Below are positions 41,559 through 51,359 of a stretch of 64,000 bases of DNA, one piece after another. The stretch comes from CBDBND01 sp965207985 (GTDB lineage: Bacteria; Pseudomonadota; Alphaproteobacteria; Rhodospirillales; Rhodospirillaceae): the NCBI GenBank assembly GCA_965207985.1, contig CBDBND010000035.1, positions 434,001 to 498,000 of the forward strand. The letters run 5' to 3'. The first letter of the stretch is position 1. Each line of letters opens with the position of its first letter. A program made the translations under genes and the position numbers. Below the pieces are notes generated by a model, which was not told the DNA's origin, did not search any database, and worked only from the letters and a program-made list of their open reading frames with translations.

Positions 41559-43619
41559 TTAACGGCCTTCGCGCCACCAGGTCAACAGGGGAAGGGACAG
41601 CAGAGCCAGCAAAGCCAGCCAGGCGGGGACCAGCGGAATTTCCCGCACCCCTTCGACGACATATTGATTGTTGGCTCGCAGGCCAATCCATGACTGGCCG
41701 TACGCCACACGTTCCGGCGCCACCTGGCGTACTGTCGGCACACCCCGATCTTCCACCCAGAACACGCCGCCGCCGGTCGCGTCCGCCACGGGCCGGAGAC
41801 GGGCATCGGTGGAAATCACGTCCTGGTTTTCCAGCGGATTGGCGGCGCCCACAGCCACCACGGTCGATAAAGCGCCGTCTTCGATCCGGTAGAGACCTTC
41901 ATCATTCGCCGGCACCCGGGCGATAAACTGGCCCGCCTCGGTGTAGTCAGGCTGGGCTGTTTGCTCAGATCCGTCCGGCGCTTTGATGGTCACCGGGCGC
42001 ACCGTTTCATCCAGGCTTTTGCGGACAATCTGGATCATGCCGTCAGCTACTGAAGCGGTGATGGCATTCTCTTCCAGTTCGGGCTCTTTCATCAGCCAGT
42101 GGGCAAGGCGGCGTAAAATCTCTGCCTGCGGACCGCCGCCGTCAAAGCCTTTACCCCATAGCCAAATGGTGTCGCTGAGCAACAGTGCGACCCGGCCATC
42201 GCCAACCCTGTCGAGCATCAATAGTGGACGGTCGGAAGCGCCGCGCATAAGCTCCTGACCCGCCGAAACCGCTACGTCGATGTGCCGCAGCCAGCGTCCC
42301 CAGGTCGGCGCCTCTTGGCCTTCCGGCGAAAGCGCTGCGGTCACCGGATGGCGTTCGCCGGTATCACTCAATCGGGGCCGGAACGGCTCATTGAAAACCA
42401 CACCGGTGGGCGCGGCCGGTAAAACGTTTTGCAAAGGACTGTCGAACAGGGAAAACGAGTCGGCATATTCCGGTCCGACGGACAACATCACCGCGCCGCC
42501 GTCGAGCACGTAGCTGGCCACGTTCATCATAAACTGAAACGGCACCAGTCCGCGGCGGCTGTATCGGTCGAAGATTACCAAGTCGAAATCATAAAGTTGT
42601 TCTTCAAACAGTTCGCGGATGGGAAACGAGATCAACGCCAATTCGTTAAGGGGCGTGCCGTCGTCCTTCGACAGCGGACGAAGAATAGTGAAGTGCACCA
42701 AGTCCACGTTGGGGTCGGACTTGAGAAGATTGCGCCACGCCCGTTCCCCCACATGGGGCTGTCCGGAGATCAAGAGAACACGCAGACGATCCCGGATCGC
42801 GTTGACCGTTACCAGTGAACTGTTATTGCGCGGCGATATTTCGTCATCCGTTTCCGCCACTTCTATTTCGATAACGTTGAGCCCGGGATGATCCAAGGCT
42901 GTGACAACTTCAATGGTTTCGCCGGCTCGCATGGTGAAGGGCTGGGTTGCGCCACCGTCAGTGCGCAAACTCGCGGCGATGGGGGTTCCCGGTTCCAGGT
43001 CCGTGTCTTCTGCCCTGACCCGAATGGCGACGGTCTTGTCCACCAACCCGAATTCCGGCGCTTCAACGACGACCAGACGGCGGTCCCGCTCGTCCCGTTC
43101 ACCCGTGAGCAACACATGGACCGGTGCGGAAATGCCTGCCTGTTCCGGTGCCGGGACATCGTGGACAATGCCATCCGTGACCAGGACAACACCTCCCAAC
43201 CGGCTGCTGGGCACATCGGCGATGGCGTTGGCAACAGTTTCAAATAGGCGCGTGCCGTCACTGCGGGGCCCCGTTGCCCGTGGACTTACCCGCACCGTGC
43301 GCACATCCACGGATTCCAGACGATCAAGCGCCGCCGTCAAACCAGCTTCTGTTGCCGCAGTCCGGTCCGGGCGCGTGCCGAGCTGTTGGCTGAGACTTTC
43401 ATCGACGACCACGACCGCCACGTCATCGAGCGGTGTTCGGTTCTCGATGGTCGCGCGAGGGTCGAGCACAGCCGCGGCAAGAACAATAAATGCGATAATG
43501 CGCAAACCTGCGGCTCTGGATTTACGGTAAAAGGCGTAGCCCGCCAGCAAGATCCCAATCCCCAGAACGCTCAAGAGAATCGGCAACGGCACGAGGGAAG
43601 AAAAGGTAACGCCGGTCAT
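41559..43619 (-). CDS. membrane protein with periplasmic amidotransferase-like domain (MoxR operon)
   Basis: This 686-residue protein has two N-terminal helices (about residues 9-30 and 38-55) and a C-terminal helix (about 660-680). It contains a VWA-like segment (DVAVVVVDESLSQQLGTRPD, LGGVVLVTDGIVHDV) and a class I glutamine-amidotransferase-like region (LRVLLISGQPHVGERAWRNL, FDLVIFDRYSRRGLVPFQFM, YVLDGGAVMLSVGPEYA). Such proteins are the last gene of MoxR-DUF58-BatA clusters and are presumed envelope chaperone or assembly factors. ATG 43619 overlaps the previous stop by four bases. Confidence 0.8.
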   Translation of the reverse strand: MTGVTFSSLVPLPILLSVLGIGILLAGYAFYRKSRAAGLRIIAFIVLAAAVLDPRATIENRTPLDDVAVVVVDESLSQQLGTRPDRTAATEAGLTAALDRLESVDVRTVRVSPRATGPRSDGTRLFETVANAIADVPSSRLGGVVLVTDGIVHDVPAPEQAGISAPVHVLLTGERDERDRRLVVVEAPEFGLVDKTVAIRVRAEDTDLEPGTPIAASLRTDGGATQPFTMRAGETIEVVTALDHPGLNVIEIEVAETDDEISPRNNSSLVTVNAIRDRLRVLLISGQPHVGERAWRNLLKSDPNVDLVHFTILRPLSKDDGTPLNELALISFPIRELFEEQLYDFDLVIFDRYSRRGLVPFQFMMNVASYVLDGGAVMLSVGPEYADSFSLFDSPLQNVLPAAPTGVVFNEPFRPRLSDTGERHPVTAALSPEGQEAPTWGRWLRHIDVAVSAGQELMRGASDRPLLMLDRVGDGRVALLLSDTIWLWGKGFDGGGPQAEILRRLAHWLMKEPELEENAITASVADGMIQIVRKSLDETVRPVTIKAPDGSEQTAQPDYTEAGQFIARVPANDEGLYRIEDGALSTVVAVGAANPLENQDVISTDARLRPVADATGGGVFWVEDRGVPTVRQVAPERVAYGQSWIGLRANNQYVVEGVREIPLVPAWLALLALLSLPLLTWWREGR

Positions 43620-46372
43620 TGGGTTAGCCGTTGCATAATCGCAGGTAAATGCACTTGGTCGGCTTTGTAGTTGCCGGTCAGGGCGTACATCACCAGGTTG
43701 ACGCCAAAGCGGTAGGACCACTCCCGTTGCCGTTCACCTCCCGGCACTACGGGGAACATGGGGAGACCACGGTTGTCCCGCGCCCAGGCGGCGGCCCAGT
43801 CGTGACTGCCGATAATGATCGACGACACACCGTCCGTATTGACCGATCCACGTTCAACGTAGACCGGCGCACCCGTGTAGCGACCGGGGAGATCCGGCAA
43901 GAGATAGAAACTCCGTCTCAAGACGTGATTATCCGGCACCTGTACGAGGGGCGGAACGTTGAGCCGCATAAGAACGCCGTTTAAAGCCTGGCCGACCTGT
44001 TGCCCTTCGTCACCCTCGTTGGCCCCCACTTGGCTTGGCGCGTCGAAGATGATCATGCCACCCCGCCCCAAGTAATCGTTGATGCGTCTGGCCGCATTTT
44101 CCGACGGCGGTTCCTGATCCGGTGCAATACGCCAGTAGACAACCGGATAGGGGAAAAGATCATCGGTTTCCGGATCGATTTCCGATGGATCGGCCATTTC
44201 GGCGGAGGTTCGCGCGGCCAGAACCTGAGTCAAAGTCGTAAGGCCTTGGGCGGACAACTGATCGATGGACTGACGCCCCGTGCGCACATAAGCCAAACGG
44301 GTTTGTAACACCGCATCTACGGTTGCTGGATCAACGTCGCTGCTCTGACCCATTGCCGGTGTGTCGTGGAACAAAATAAGAGCGGCGAGCAGTCCCACCG
44401 CAGCCGTGCGGGCATGAGCCAACTCCGGCAAGGGTATCAAGCCGCGCAAGAGGAGGGAGATAACAAAGTCGACAACAAACAAAAGGAGAGCAGCAAAAAG
44501 CAGCCACGGTTTGAGAGTCCGTTCCGCTGCAACTGACTCCAATCCGCTGATAGTAATATCACTTGGCCAGTTGGATTGCGCTTCGAACGGTCCGATGGTC
44601 GGGCCTAAATTGACAGCGAGTCGGTTGTCTCCCGTTCCGTAATAGCCAGGAGGGTGCGCCGGTCCCAAGTCGGGATTGCCAATGTCTTCTCGATCAAGGG
44701 CCAACACCGTTGGCGGCGGTACAATCAGTTGTCCCAATCCGTTGAGCACTTCCCGCGCAGGCAAGCTTTGCGGCAGTGTCGTTGAGACTTCCTCCACACC
44801 ACGGCTGAGGTCCAAAATTCGGCGCAACATGTCCACCATCACGCCGGAGAGGGGCAGGGAGGACCAATCCGGTGTTGCGGTAACATGAAACAACACGATC
44901 CAGCCGTCACCGCGCCGTTCCGCTGTGACCAGCGGTGTGCCGTCTTGCAACCGGGCCCAGGTGCGCTGAGTCAATCCGGGTGAAGGTTCCGCCAGCACCT
45001 GAGTTGACACCAGAACGTCGTCAGGAACCGAAAGGCCGGCGAACGGACTGTCTTCCGGAAATGGCGCCAATCCAACCGGTTCAGTCCAAGACATGGTGCC
45101 GCCAAAGGTTCGCCCACCACCGCGCAAACGCACGGGCAGCAACGGATCCACGTTGCCGTCCAAGGTCGGGCCGGAAAAGCGAACAAGAACGCCGCCGCGT
45201 TGCAGCCAGGGTTCGAGCGCGGCCACATCGGGTTCGGTGACACGGCTTCCACTGGCCAGAATGATGAGGGCCAACTCCCGCGACAACAAATCGGTAACTG
45301 TGCCCGAACGGATTTCCGCGAACGGCAATAGGGCTTGGGTAGAATAGTATCCGTCTTCCAAAAGCGGCGTGATAATGCCGTCCGGATTGTCTGAGACAAC
45401 ACCGACGGGTCTGCGTGTCCATCGGTCATCCAAAAGATACACTCCGGCCGCTCCACTTTCGTTTTCGACGGAGAGCTGGGCCATACGGTTGCCCAATTCA
45501 TTTGGAACCGTGAATCGTGCATGTGTTGACGCATTTCCCTGATCGAAATTCGCCTCGGCACGCGCCAGGACCCGGCCTGATTGATCGAGTGCGACGATCG
45601 CTACAGTCGCCAGCTCTCCAGACAAGCTGGCCGGTCGTCTCACCGTCACGTCGATCACGTTGTCAGTGTTTTCCGGAACACGGTCGGCCGGACCCAGCAC
45701 ATACGGGCCAGACCCTTCATTGCCCAGCAGCACGGTCAAACGCCCCAGCCGCTGTAGATGGATTGCCAAGTCCCGATCCGTGTCCGACGCAATACCGTCG
45801 GCCAGCCAAACGGCTTCCATCGGTGGGCGCAATTCCGCGCCTTGGATCAATTCCAAAACAGCATTGCGGTCACCCTGCCACGGTTTCGCTTCCATGCCCC
45901 GGGCCACGGCCAACGCCTCCGTTGTCGGCACAAACGATAGTGGCAGGCGGGCGCCCGGTTTGGCTGCAGCCGTTGTTGCCAGCATCACAGAGCGGGAATC
46001 GCGCTGTGCACCTTCAAGCAGGCGGACCAGCGCGGCGCGCCGGTCGGACCATTCCGGAGCGGACGCCCAGCCGTCATCGACCAAGACCACCAGCGGACTC
46101 TGCCGCATGCTTTGACGCATGTTCATGACAGGATCTGCCAAAGCGACAATAATGAGTGCGATGCAGGTCAGTCGTAACAGCATCAACCACCAGGGTGTGC
46201 GGGCCGACGATCTTTCCGAGGACATCAAACCGAACAGCAAGCGGATTGCGGGAAAGGACAACTGCCGAGCAGACGGCGGTGTCACTCTTAGCAATAGCCA
46301 TATCAATGGCAACACAGCGAGAGAAGTCAGCACCCACGGAAAGGTGAAAGTGATCGCGCCCAGACTCACCAT
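43616..46372 (-). CDS. BatA-type membrane protein with C-terminal DUF4159 domain
   Basis: This 918-residue protein begins with the BatA/aerotolerance N-terminal region (ITFTFPWVLTSLAVLPLIWL, then helix 2 near residues 60-82), followed by a VWA-like periplasmic domain (PLVVLVDDGWASAPEWSDRR), an amidotransferase-like middle (LILASGSRVTEPDVAALEPW), two more helices near residues 620-665, and the DUF4159 domain (about 690-900: LFPYPVVYWRIAPDQEPPSE, LGRGGMIIFDAPSQ). It couples with the MoxR ATPase and the DUF58 protein; the operon genes overlap at both ends. Function is thought to be maturation or stress tolerance of the envelope. Confidence 0.85.
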   Translation of the reverse strand: MVSLGAITFTFPWVLTSLAVLPLIWLLLRVTPPSARQLSFPAIRLLFGLMSSERSSARTPWWLMLLRLTCIALIIVALADPVMNMRQSMRQSPLVVLVDDGWASAPEWSDRRAALVRLLEGAQRDSRSVMLATTAAAKPGARLPLSFVPTTEALAVARGMEAKPWQGDRNAVLELIQGAELRPPMEAVWLADGIASDTDRDLAIHLQRLGRLTVLLGNEGSGPYVLGPADRVPENTDNVIDVTVRRPASLSGELATVAIVALDQSGRVLARAEANFDQGNASTHARFTVPNELGNRMAQLSVENESGAAGVYLLDDRWTRRPVGVVSDNPDGIITPLLEDGYYSTQALLPFAEIRSGTVTDLLSRELALIILASGSRVTEPDVAALEPWLQRGGVLVRFSGPTLDGNVDPLLPVRLRGGGRTFGGTMSWTEPVGLAPFPEDSPFAGLSVPDDVLVSTQVLAEPSPGLTQRTWARLQDGTPLVTAERRGDGWIVLFHVTATPDWSSLPLSGVMVDMLRRILDLSRGVEEVSTTLPQSLPAREVLNGLGQLIVPPPTVLALDREDIGNPDLGPAHPPGYYGTGDNRLAVNLGPTIGPFEAQSNWPSDITISGLESVAAERTLKPWLLFAALLLFVVDFVISLLLRGLIPLPELAHARTAAVGLLAALILFHDTPAMGQSSDVDPATVDAVLQTRLAYVRTGRQSIDQLSAQGLTTLTQVLAARTSAEMADPSEIDPETDDLFPYPVVYWRIAPDQEPPSENAARRINDYLGRGGMIIFDAPSQVGANEGDEGQQVGQALNGVLMRLNVPPLVQVPDNHVLRRSFYLLPDLPGRYTGAPVYVERGSVNTDGVSSIIIGSHDWAAAWARDNRGLPMFPVVPGGERQREWSYRFGVNLVMYALTGNYKADQVHLPAIMQRLTQ

Positions 46373-47253
46373 GGGCGGTCCGCCATGCGCATATGAAGGG
46401 ACACCAAAGCCGAGTGGGGGGGCCGGTCAGTATGATGCACGCTAAAAGTCCACCCCAATCTATTGGTCAGCTCGATTAGGCGCGTGCGGTGATCCTGAAG
46501 GCGTTTTAGATAGTCAGACCTTACATCCTCGGTCCGTTCGATCAGCATTGTACCTTCATCTTCCATTCCCCGAAACCGGATGCGGCCGTTATAGGGCAGG
46601 CTTTCTTCCGCCGGGTCCAAAATTTGCAGGAGATGGCCGTGCGCCGCCCGGTCCGTATACGACAGAATGGCCGCTTCAATGCCGTCCAATGAAAACAGGA
46701 AATCGCTGATGAGGACGACAGCGGCGTGACGAGGCAAGGTCGATGGCGCCGATGGCATGTCGTCTCCGTTCATGTCGTCAATAAACCGTTCCAGACTGTG
46801 TGCCATCTGAATGAGTGCTAGCCGTCCCGTGCCTGCGCTCGGGTCCGATCCCAATAAGCGGACACGTTCACCACTTTGAACAAGCAGAGACGCCAGTCCG
46901 AGCCCAATGACCGCACCCCGTTCGGCCTTGGTTGGCAATGATTTCGACGACCGGAACCCCATGGATGGAGAACAGTCGCACCACATGGCTGCGGTTTGGG
47001 CAGCATCCCATTCCCGTTCGCGCACAAACACCGGGCCGAACTTTGCCGACTGGCGCCAGTCAATGGTGTGTGCGGGGTCGCTCTGGTTGTACTGACGAAA
47101 TTGCCAAAACGTATCACCAGGGCCGGCGCGGCGCCGGCCGTGACTGCCTAGAGTAACGGTGGCGGCAACACGGCTCGCATTGAGCAGCAAGGGCGGTAAA
47201 GTTGAGGCCGCCAATTCTGCGGTGTGCTGTAAAGCCTGAGCGGTGGTTGTCAT
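46366..47253 (-). CDS. DUF58 domain protein (MoxR operon)
   Basis: This protein of about 295 residues has the DUF58 core: GDTFWQFRQYNQSDPAHTID with WRQSAKFGPVFVREREWDAA, then MWCDCSPSMGF, which is the start of a VWA-like fold. Such proteins are substrates or partners of MoxR ATPases. Two starts are possible: ATG 47253, or TTG 47274, which would overlap the moxR stop (TTGA); neither has a strong ribosome-binding site. It overlaps the downstream BatA-like gene by seven bases. Confidence 0.88.
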   Translation of the reverse strand: MTTTAQALQHTAELAASTLPPLLLNASRVAATVTLGSHGRRRAGPGDTFWQFRQYNQSDPAHTIDWRQSAKFGPVFVREREWDAAQTAAMWCDCSPSMGFRSSKSLPTKAERGAVIGLGLASLLVQSGERVRLLGSDPSAGTGRLALIQMAHSLERFIDDMNGDDMPSAPSTLPRHAAVVLISDFLFSLDGIEAAILSYTDRAAHGHLLQILDPAEESLPYNGRIRFRGMEDEGTMLIERTEDVRSDYLKRLQDHRTRLIELTNRLGWTFSVHHTDRPPHSALVSLHMRMADRPW

Positions 47254-47270
47254 AGAAGAGTGTCTGACGC

Positions 47271-48305
47271 TCAACTCTGGTCAGCCGCTTGACGAAGACG
47301 CTCAATCACATCGTTGAGACTGCGACCGTCCGCCCGAGCCGTAAAACTCAATGCCATGCGATGCTGTAGCACGGGTTGCGCTAGGGCCAGCACGTCATCC
47401 ACCGATGGTGCCAAGCGGCCGTCCAAAAGCGCACGGGCTCTTACGGCCAGCATAAGTGCTTGGCTCGCGCGCGGTCCCGGTCCCCAGGCGACCCAGTCGC
47501 GCACTTCGTCAATTTCACTGGATTCCGGCCGTCCCGCACGGACCAGACGGAGAATGGCATCGATGACGCTGTCTCCCACCGGGAGTTCTCTCACCAAAAT
47601 TTGTGCATCCATCAGCTCCCCGGCGGTCATGACCTTTTCCGGCTCAACCTCCTTTGCGCCGGTCGTGGCAATAATGATCTCCCGTTCCGCTTCGTTGCCC
47701 GGGTAAGTGATATCCACTTGCAGCAGAAAGCGGTCGAGCTGCGCTTCCGGCAGAGGATAAGTGCCCTCCTGTTCAATCGGGTTTTGTGTTGCCAGCACAT
47801 GGAAGGGTTGGGGTAGATCGTGATATTGGCCAGCGATGGATACCCGCCGTTCCTGCATCGCTTGCAAGAGAGCCGATTGGGTGCGCGGGCTGGCCCGGTT
47901 GATTTCATCAGCCATCAGCAACTGACAGAACACGGGGCCGCGTACGAAACGGAAAAAACGTTTGCCATTGTCATGCTCTTCAAGAATTTCGGAACCAAGA
48001 ATATCGGCAGGCATGAGGTCGGGAGTGAACTGAACCCGTTTGTCTTCCAGTCCAAGCACGGTTCCGAGTGTTTGCACCAGTTTGGTCTTGGCCAGACCGG
48101 GTACGCCGATCAGTAGCATATGGCCGCCAGCCAAAAGCGTGATCAGGCTTTCTTCCACGACTTGGCTTTGCCCGACAATGACCTTCTCAACAGCCGCCTT
48201 GGCCTTGGTCATCTGCTCACTGACGCGCTCCACGTCTTCGACGGAAACAGCGCTATCCGTGCTTGCCCCCCCAGCCGAGGGGCTTTGTGTTATCGTATCA
48301 CTCAC
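47271..48305 (-). CDS. moxR: MoxR-family AAA+ ATPase
   Basis: This 344-residue AAA+ ATPase has Walker A in LLIGVPGLAKTKLVQTLG (near residue 75), a tracer-type segment RVQFTPDLMPADILGSEILE, Walker B and sensor sequences in LLMADEINRASPRTQSALLQ, and VLATQNPIEQEGTYPLPEAQ, all standard for MoxR chaperones. It heads a four-gene operon with DUF58, BatA/DUF4159 and amidotransferase-like membrane genes. The 44 bp between it and the divergent DUF1285 gene must hold both promoters. Confidence 0.95.
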   Translation of the reverse strand: MSDTITQSPSAGGASTDSAVSVEDVERVSEQMTKAKAAVEKVIVGQSQVVEESLITLLAGGHMLLIGVPGLAKTKLVQTLGTVLGLEDKRVQFTPDLMPADILGSEILEEHDNGKRFFRFVRGPVFCQLLMADEINRASPRTQSALLQAMQERRVSIAGQYHDLPQPFHVLATQNPIEQEGTYPLPEAQLDRFLLQVDITYPGNEAEREIIIATTGAKEVEPEKVMTAGELMDAQILVRELPVGDSVIDAILRLVRAGRPESSEIDEVRDWVAWGPGPRASQALMLAVRARALLDGRLAPSVDDVLALAQPVLQHRMALSFTARADGRSLNDVIERLRQAADQS

Positions 48306-48349
48306 CTAAATGGCTCCAATTTAAGGGTTTTTGACGCCTGGGAGAGAGT

Positions 48350-48925
48350 ATGACGGTTCCTGAGGGTAAGTTAGAAGCAGATTTTTCGCTAAATGCGCTC
48401 ACTTCCTTGCGTGCATCCGAAGACCGGGCGGACGGAGAGGAGGATTGTGGCGATTTCGGCATCCGCATCGACCGCAACGGCACCTGGTATTACCGGGGAT
48501 CCCCCATCGGCCGGAAACCCTTGGTGAAACTGTTTGCAACCGTGTTGAACCGCCGGGATGACGGGTCCTATTGGCTCACCACACCCGTTGAAAACGGTCG
48601 CATTGAGGTTGATGACGTTCCCTTTGTGGCAGTGGAGATGGTCCAGACGGGGTCGGGCCAAAACCAGGAAATCGATTTCAGAACCAATCTGGACGCCGTT
48701 GTTCCGCTTGACGAGCAACACCCCCTCAGGGTGGACATCCATCCCCATACCCGTGAACCGTCGCCTTACATTCATGTCCATAAAGGTCTGGAAGCCCGCT
48801 TGGTCCGCTCCGTGTACTATCATTTGGTCGACATCGGTGAAGAGGGCGCGGGCGAATACGCCGGACAATTCGGCATATGGAGCCGGGGCACATTTTATAG
48901 TCTCGGAGAGCTTGAGAGCGCGTGA
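48350..48925 (+). CDS. DUF1285 protein
   Basis: This 191-residue protein matches DUF1285: DFGIRIDRNGTWYYRGSPIG, LFATVLNRRDDGSYWLTTPV and VDDVPFVAVEM. Its biochemical role is unknown. In alphaproteobacteria it is commonly found upstream of a Nudix CoA pyrophosphatase and the CCA transferase, as here. Its stop overlaps the GTG start of the next gene. Confidence 0.9.
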   Translation: MTVPEGKLEADFSLNALTSLRASEDRADGEEDCGDFGIRIDRNGTWYYRGSPIGRKPLVKLFATVLNRRDDGSYWLTTPVENGRIEVDDVPFVAVEMVQTGSGQNQEIDFRTNLDAVVPLDEQHPLRVDIHPHTREPSPYIHVHKGLEARLVRSVYYHLVDIGEEGAGEYAGQFGIWSRGTFYSLGELESA

Positions 48926-49629
48926 CCCTGCCTGCTTTAGAAACAGTGTCGCCTGAAGACATCCGCCAAAAACTTCAGACCGACCGACAGACCGCGGAAC
49001 GTGGTGACGTGATCACCGGACGGCAGCTTCTCGATCGCGGTGATTTGGAGGAGTTTCAAGACCAGGGTTATGGGCCCATTCCGTCCAGTGGCATTCCTTA
49101 CGATCGCGGAGCTGGCGCGCCAGGCGTATCGATCAAGCGAACACCGGCTGCCGTACTCGTGCCATTGATCGACCGCAACGATGGTTTGACGGTTCTGCTG
49201 ACCAGACGAACGGAAGACCTCAACAAACATACGGGCCAAGTCGCATTTCCCGGCGGACGCGTCGATCCGCAAGACAACGATGCGGTTGGCGCCGCACTGC
49301 GTGAAGCACAGGAAGAGGTGGGCATACGACCCGACGCCGTCGACGTGTTGGGATACCTTGATCCTTATCTCACCATCACTGGGTTTGAGGTTCTGCCGGT
49401 GGTGGGATGGGTTTCACCACCCCATGACTTTGTGCCTGACCCGACGGAAGTCGCCGCCATTTTCGAAGTGCCTTTGGACTTTCTGCTCAATCCCGCCAAT
49501 CACCAAAAAGTGCGGCGAAAAGTGAACGGTCTTGATCGTGCCTACTACGCAATGCCCTATGATTCGCATTATATTTGGGGTGCCACTGCTGGCATGATTA
49601 TCAATCTCTACGAGGTGTTGAGCGGCTGA
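48922..49629 (+). CDS. Nudix CoA pyrophosphatase-like protein
   Basis: This 235-residue Nudix hydrolase has the Nudix box from GGRVDPQDNDAVGAALREAQ through EEVGI, and the upstream LTRRTEDLNKHTGQVAFPGG typical of CoA pyrophosphatases (NudL type), which split CoA and acyl-CoA into 3',5'-ADP and phosphopantetheine products. The GTG at 48922 overlaps the DUF1285 stop (GTGA), and the stop overlaps the ATG of the small membrane protein (TGATG). Confidence 0.9.
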   Translation: MTLPALETVSPEDIRQKLQTDRQTAERGDVITGRQLLDRGDLEEFQDQGYGPIPSSGIPYDRGAGAPGVSIKRTPAAVLVPLIDRNDGLTVLLTRRTEDLNKHTGQVAFPGGRVDPQDNDAVGAALREAQEEVGIRPDAVDVLGYLDPYLTITGFEVLPVVGWVSPPHDFVPDPTEVAAIFEVPLDFLLNPANHQKVRRKVNGLDRAYYAMPYDSHYIWGATAGMIINLYEVLSG

Positions 49630-49907
49630 TGGTACGGATCTTTTTCACCTATCTGGTGCCCTTTCTATTGCCCTTGGCCGCCTACCTGAGCTGGGCGTGG
49701 TATCGCACGGCCCATGCCAAGAAACACGGCGGCGAGGCACCGGCCATTGAGAAGGGCCCTTGGCCGTGGTTGTTGCTGGCAGGCGCCGTCCTGACGATCA
49801 GTATCATGGGTACGACGGCGCTCCTTCGCGGCGGTGACCCTGACTCGACCTATGTGCCTCCCCGCTACGAAGACGGCAGGATTGTTCCCGGCCGCGTCGA
49901 AGATTAG
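49629..49907 (+). CDS. small membrane protein (DUF6111-like)
   Basis: This 92-residue protein has two membrane helices (about residues 5-24, YLVPFLLPLAAYLSWAWY, and 44-62, WLLLAGAVLTISIMGTTALL) followed by YVPPRYEDGRIVPGRVED. The small size, topology and position between the Nudix and CCA genes fit the DUF6111 family. ATG 49629 overlaps the preceding stop. The role is unknown. Confidence 0.75.
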   Translation: MVRIFFTYLVPFLLPLAAYLSWAWYRTAHAKKHGGEAPAIEKGPWPWLLLAGAVLTISIMGTTALLRGGDPDSTYVPPRYEDGRIVPGRVED

Positions 49908-49914
49908 GCACTCT

Positions 49915-51165
49915 GTGATCTCTGGAACCACTGGGGCTCTATCCAACGCATCATGGATGGAAGCGCCTGAGCTAAAGGCCGTTCTTTTGGCATTGGGGTC
50001 GCCCGATACGGACGTTCGTTTCGTTGGGGGATGCGTGCGCGACACCGTGCTGGGAAGAAAAGTGACGGACGTTGACTTGGCGACGCCCGATCCACCCCAA
50101 TCGGTAATGGAAAAAGTCAAAGCGGCGGGCCTGGATGTGGTGCCGACCGGACTTGACCATGGCACCGTAACCGTCGTTTCGAGCGGCCGTGGGTTTGAGG
50201 TGACGACGCTCCGGCGCGATACCTCCTGTGACGGTCGTCATGCCGATGTGGAGTTCACCACCGATTGGATGGAAGACGCTTCGCGGCGCGATTTTACTTT
50301 TAATGCCATGTCGGCACGGCCCGACGGTATGTTGTTTGATCCCTTTGGCGGCGTGGATGACGCGCAGGCGGGGCGTGTGCGCTTCGTCGGCAATCCTCGA
50401 GATCGCATCAAAGAGGACTACCTGCGCATTCTTCGCTACTTTCGTTTTCTCGCTCATTTTGGCGCCGAGCCGCCGGACCAGGACATACTTGCTGCCTGCC
50501 GGGAGTTACGGTCCGGTCTCGGTGTTCTCTCGCAGGAACGAATACGCGATGAATTGATCAAGATACTGCGCGCACCGGATCCAACAGTGGCGTGGGATGC
50601 AATGACTCAGACGGGCGTGACAGCAGACGTTCTGCCGGAAGTTACGGAAGCGGCATCTCTGACAGGGCTTATGGAAAGAGAAGCGCAAGTCGATGCGCCA
50701 ACGACAATAGACGTGTGGCAAAGACGGCTCATTTTTCTTTTGTCCAATTCGCTTAAAGAAACCGGTGAAGTGGCAAGGCGTCTTCGGCTTTCGAACAAAA
50801 ACGCTAAAGCAATTGCACAAATCTTCGCGGCGGCAACGAATGCTGCTCCGGTTCCTGACGAACACGACCAGCAGAAGTTTTTGTACAACCATCAGCAAAC
50901 CCGTACCGACGACGCCATTCTGATCGCCTGGGCCTGGCAGGGGGCTGCGGCGTCTCGGAAATGGCCCGCTTTTTATAAGGATGCGCAAGCATGGTCACCT
51001 ATGCGTTTTCCGCTCAGCGGGGCGGATGCAGAGGCCCTCGGCGTACCGCAAGGACCGGCCATCGGAGATCTGTTGAAGCGCCTTGAAGACGAATGGATAG
51101 ACAGCGGCTTTACTCTGTCTGAAAAAGATCTCCGGCGCCGTCTTAAATCTCTCGCGCTTTCATAA
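49915..51165 (+). CDS. cca: CCA tRNA nucleotidyltransferase
   Basis: This 416-residue enzyme adds or repairs the 3'-CCA end of tRNAs. The class II nucleotidyltransferase head has RFVGGCVRDTVLGRKVTDVD with the catalytic aspartates, then EVTTLRRDTSCDGRHADVEF and SRRDFTFNAM; the tRNA-binding part begins RIKEDYLRILRYFRFLAHFG. The GTG at 49915 lies seven bases after the DUF6111 stop and gives a normal N-terminus; longer starts overlap that gene. Confidence 0.92.
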   Translation: MISGTTGALSNASWMEAPELKAVLLALGSPDTDVRFVGGCVRDTVLGRKVTDVDLATPDPPQSVMEKVKAAGLDVVPTGLDHGTVTVVSSGRGFEVTTLRRDTSCDGRHADVEFTTDWMEDASRRDFTFNAMSARPDGMLFDPFGGVDDAQAGRVRFVGNPRDRIKEDYLRILRYFRFLAHFGAEPPDQDILAACRELRSGLGVLSQERIRDELIKILRAPDPTVAWDAMTQTGVTADVLPEVTEAASLTGLMEREAQVDAPTTIDVWQRRLIFLLSNSLKETGEVARRLRLSNKNAKAIAQIFAAATNAAPVPDEHDQQKFLYNHQQTRTDDAILIAWAWQGAAASRKWPAFYKDAQAWSPMRFPLSGADAEALGVPQGPAIGDLLKRLEDEWIDSGFTLSEKDLRRRLKSLALS

Positions 51166-51179
51166 CAGCAAGCCCACAA

Positions 51180-51210
51180 AGAAAAGCCCCGCCCAGGGGC
51201 AGGGCGGGGC
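51180..51210 (-). terminator. Rho-independent terminator downstream of trmL
   Basis: GCCCCGCCC (51186-51194) and GGGCGGGGC (51202-51210) pair around a 7-base loop. On the minus strand the stem is followed by TTTTCTTT (51185 downward), so it ends transcription from trmL, 150 bp away. On the plus strand there is no U tract, though the stem could still slow transcription from cca. The stem is the same as in the terminator at 24566. Confidence 0.85.
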
Positions 51211-51359
51211 CAACGACGGAGCAAAGTCTTAGACGGGAGGGAATCCTTGTCTTTGACCTGTTTGCTTAGTGTGGCTTTTACAGATGTCAGGCTTACAGGA
51301 TCATTGCAGGAGTATTACGCGGTTGTCATGTTTTGCTGCCCCATGCAGGTGAACAACCC

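Noticed and set aside
44676..46445. Several plus-strand open frames within the BatA/DUF4159 gene
   Set aside because: All are antisense to a large gene with recognised domains and have no independent support.
51211..51359. Small RNA or tiny gene between the terminator and trmL
   Set aside because: No open frame of credible size and no conserved RNA structure could be identified beyond the terminator; it reads as a 3' untranslated region.
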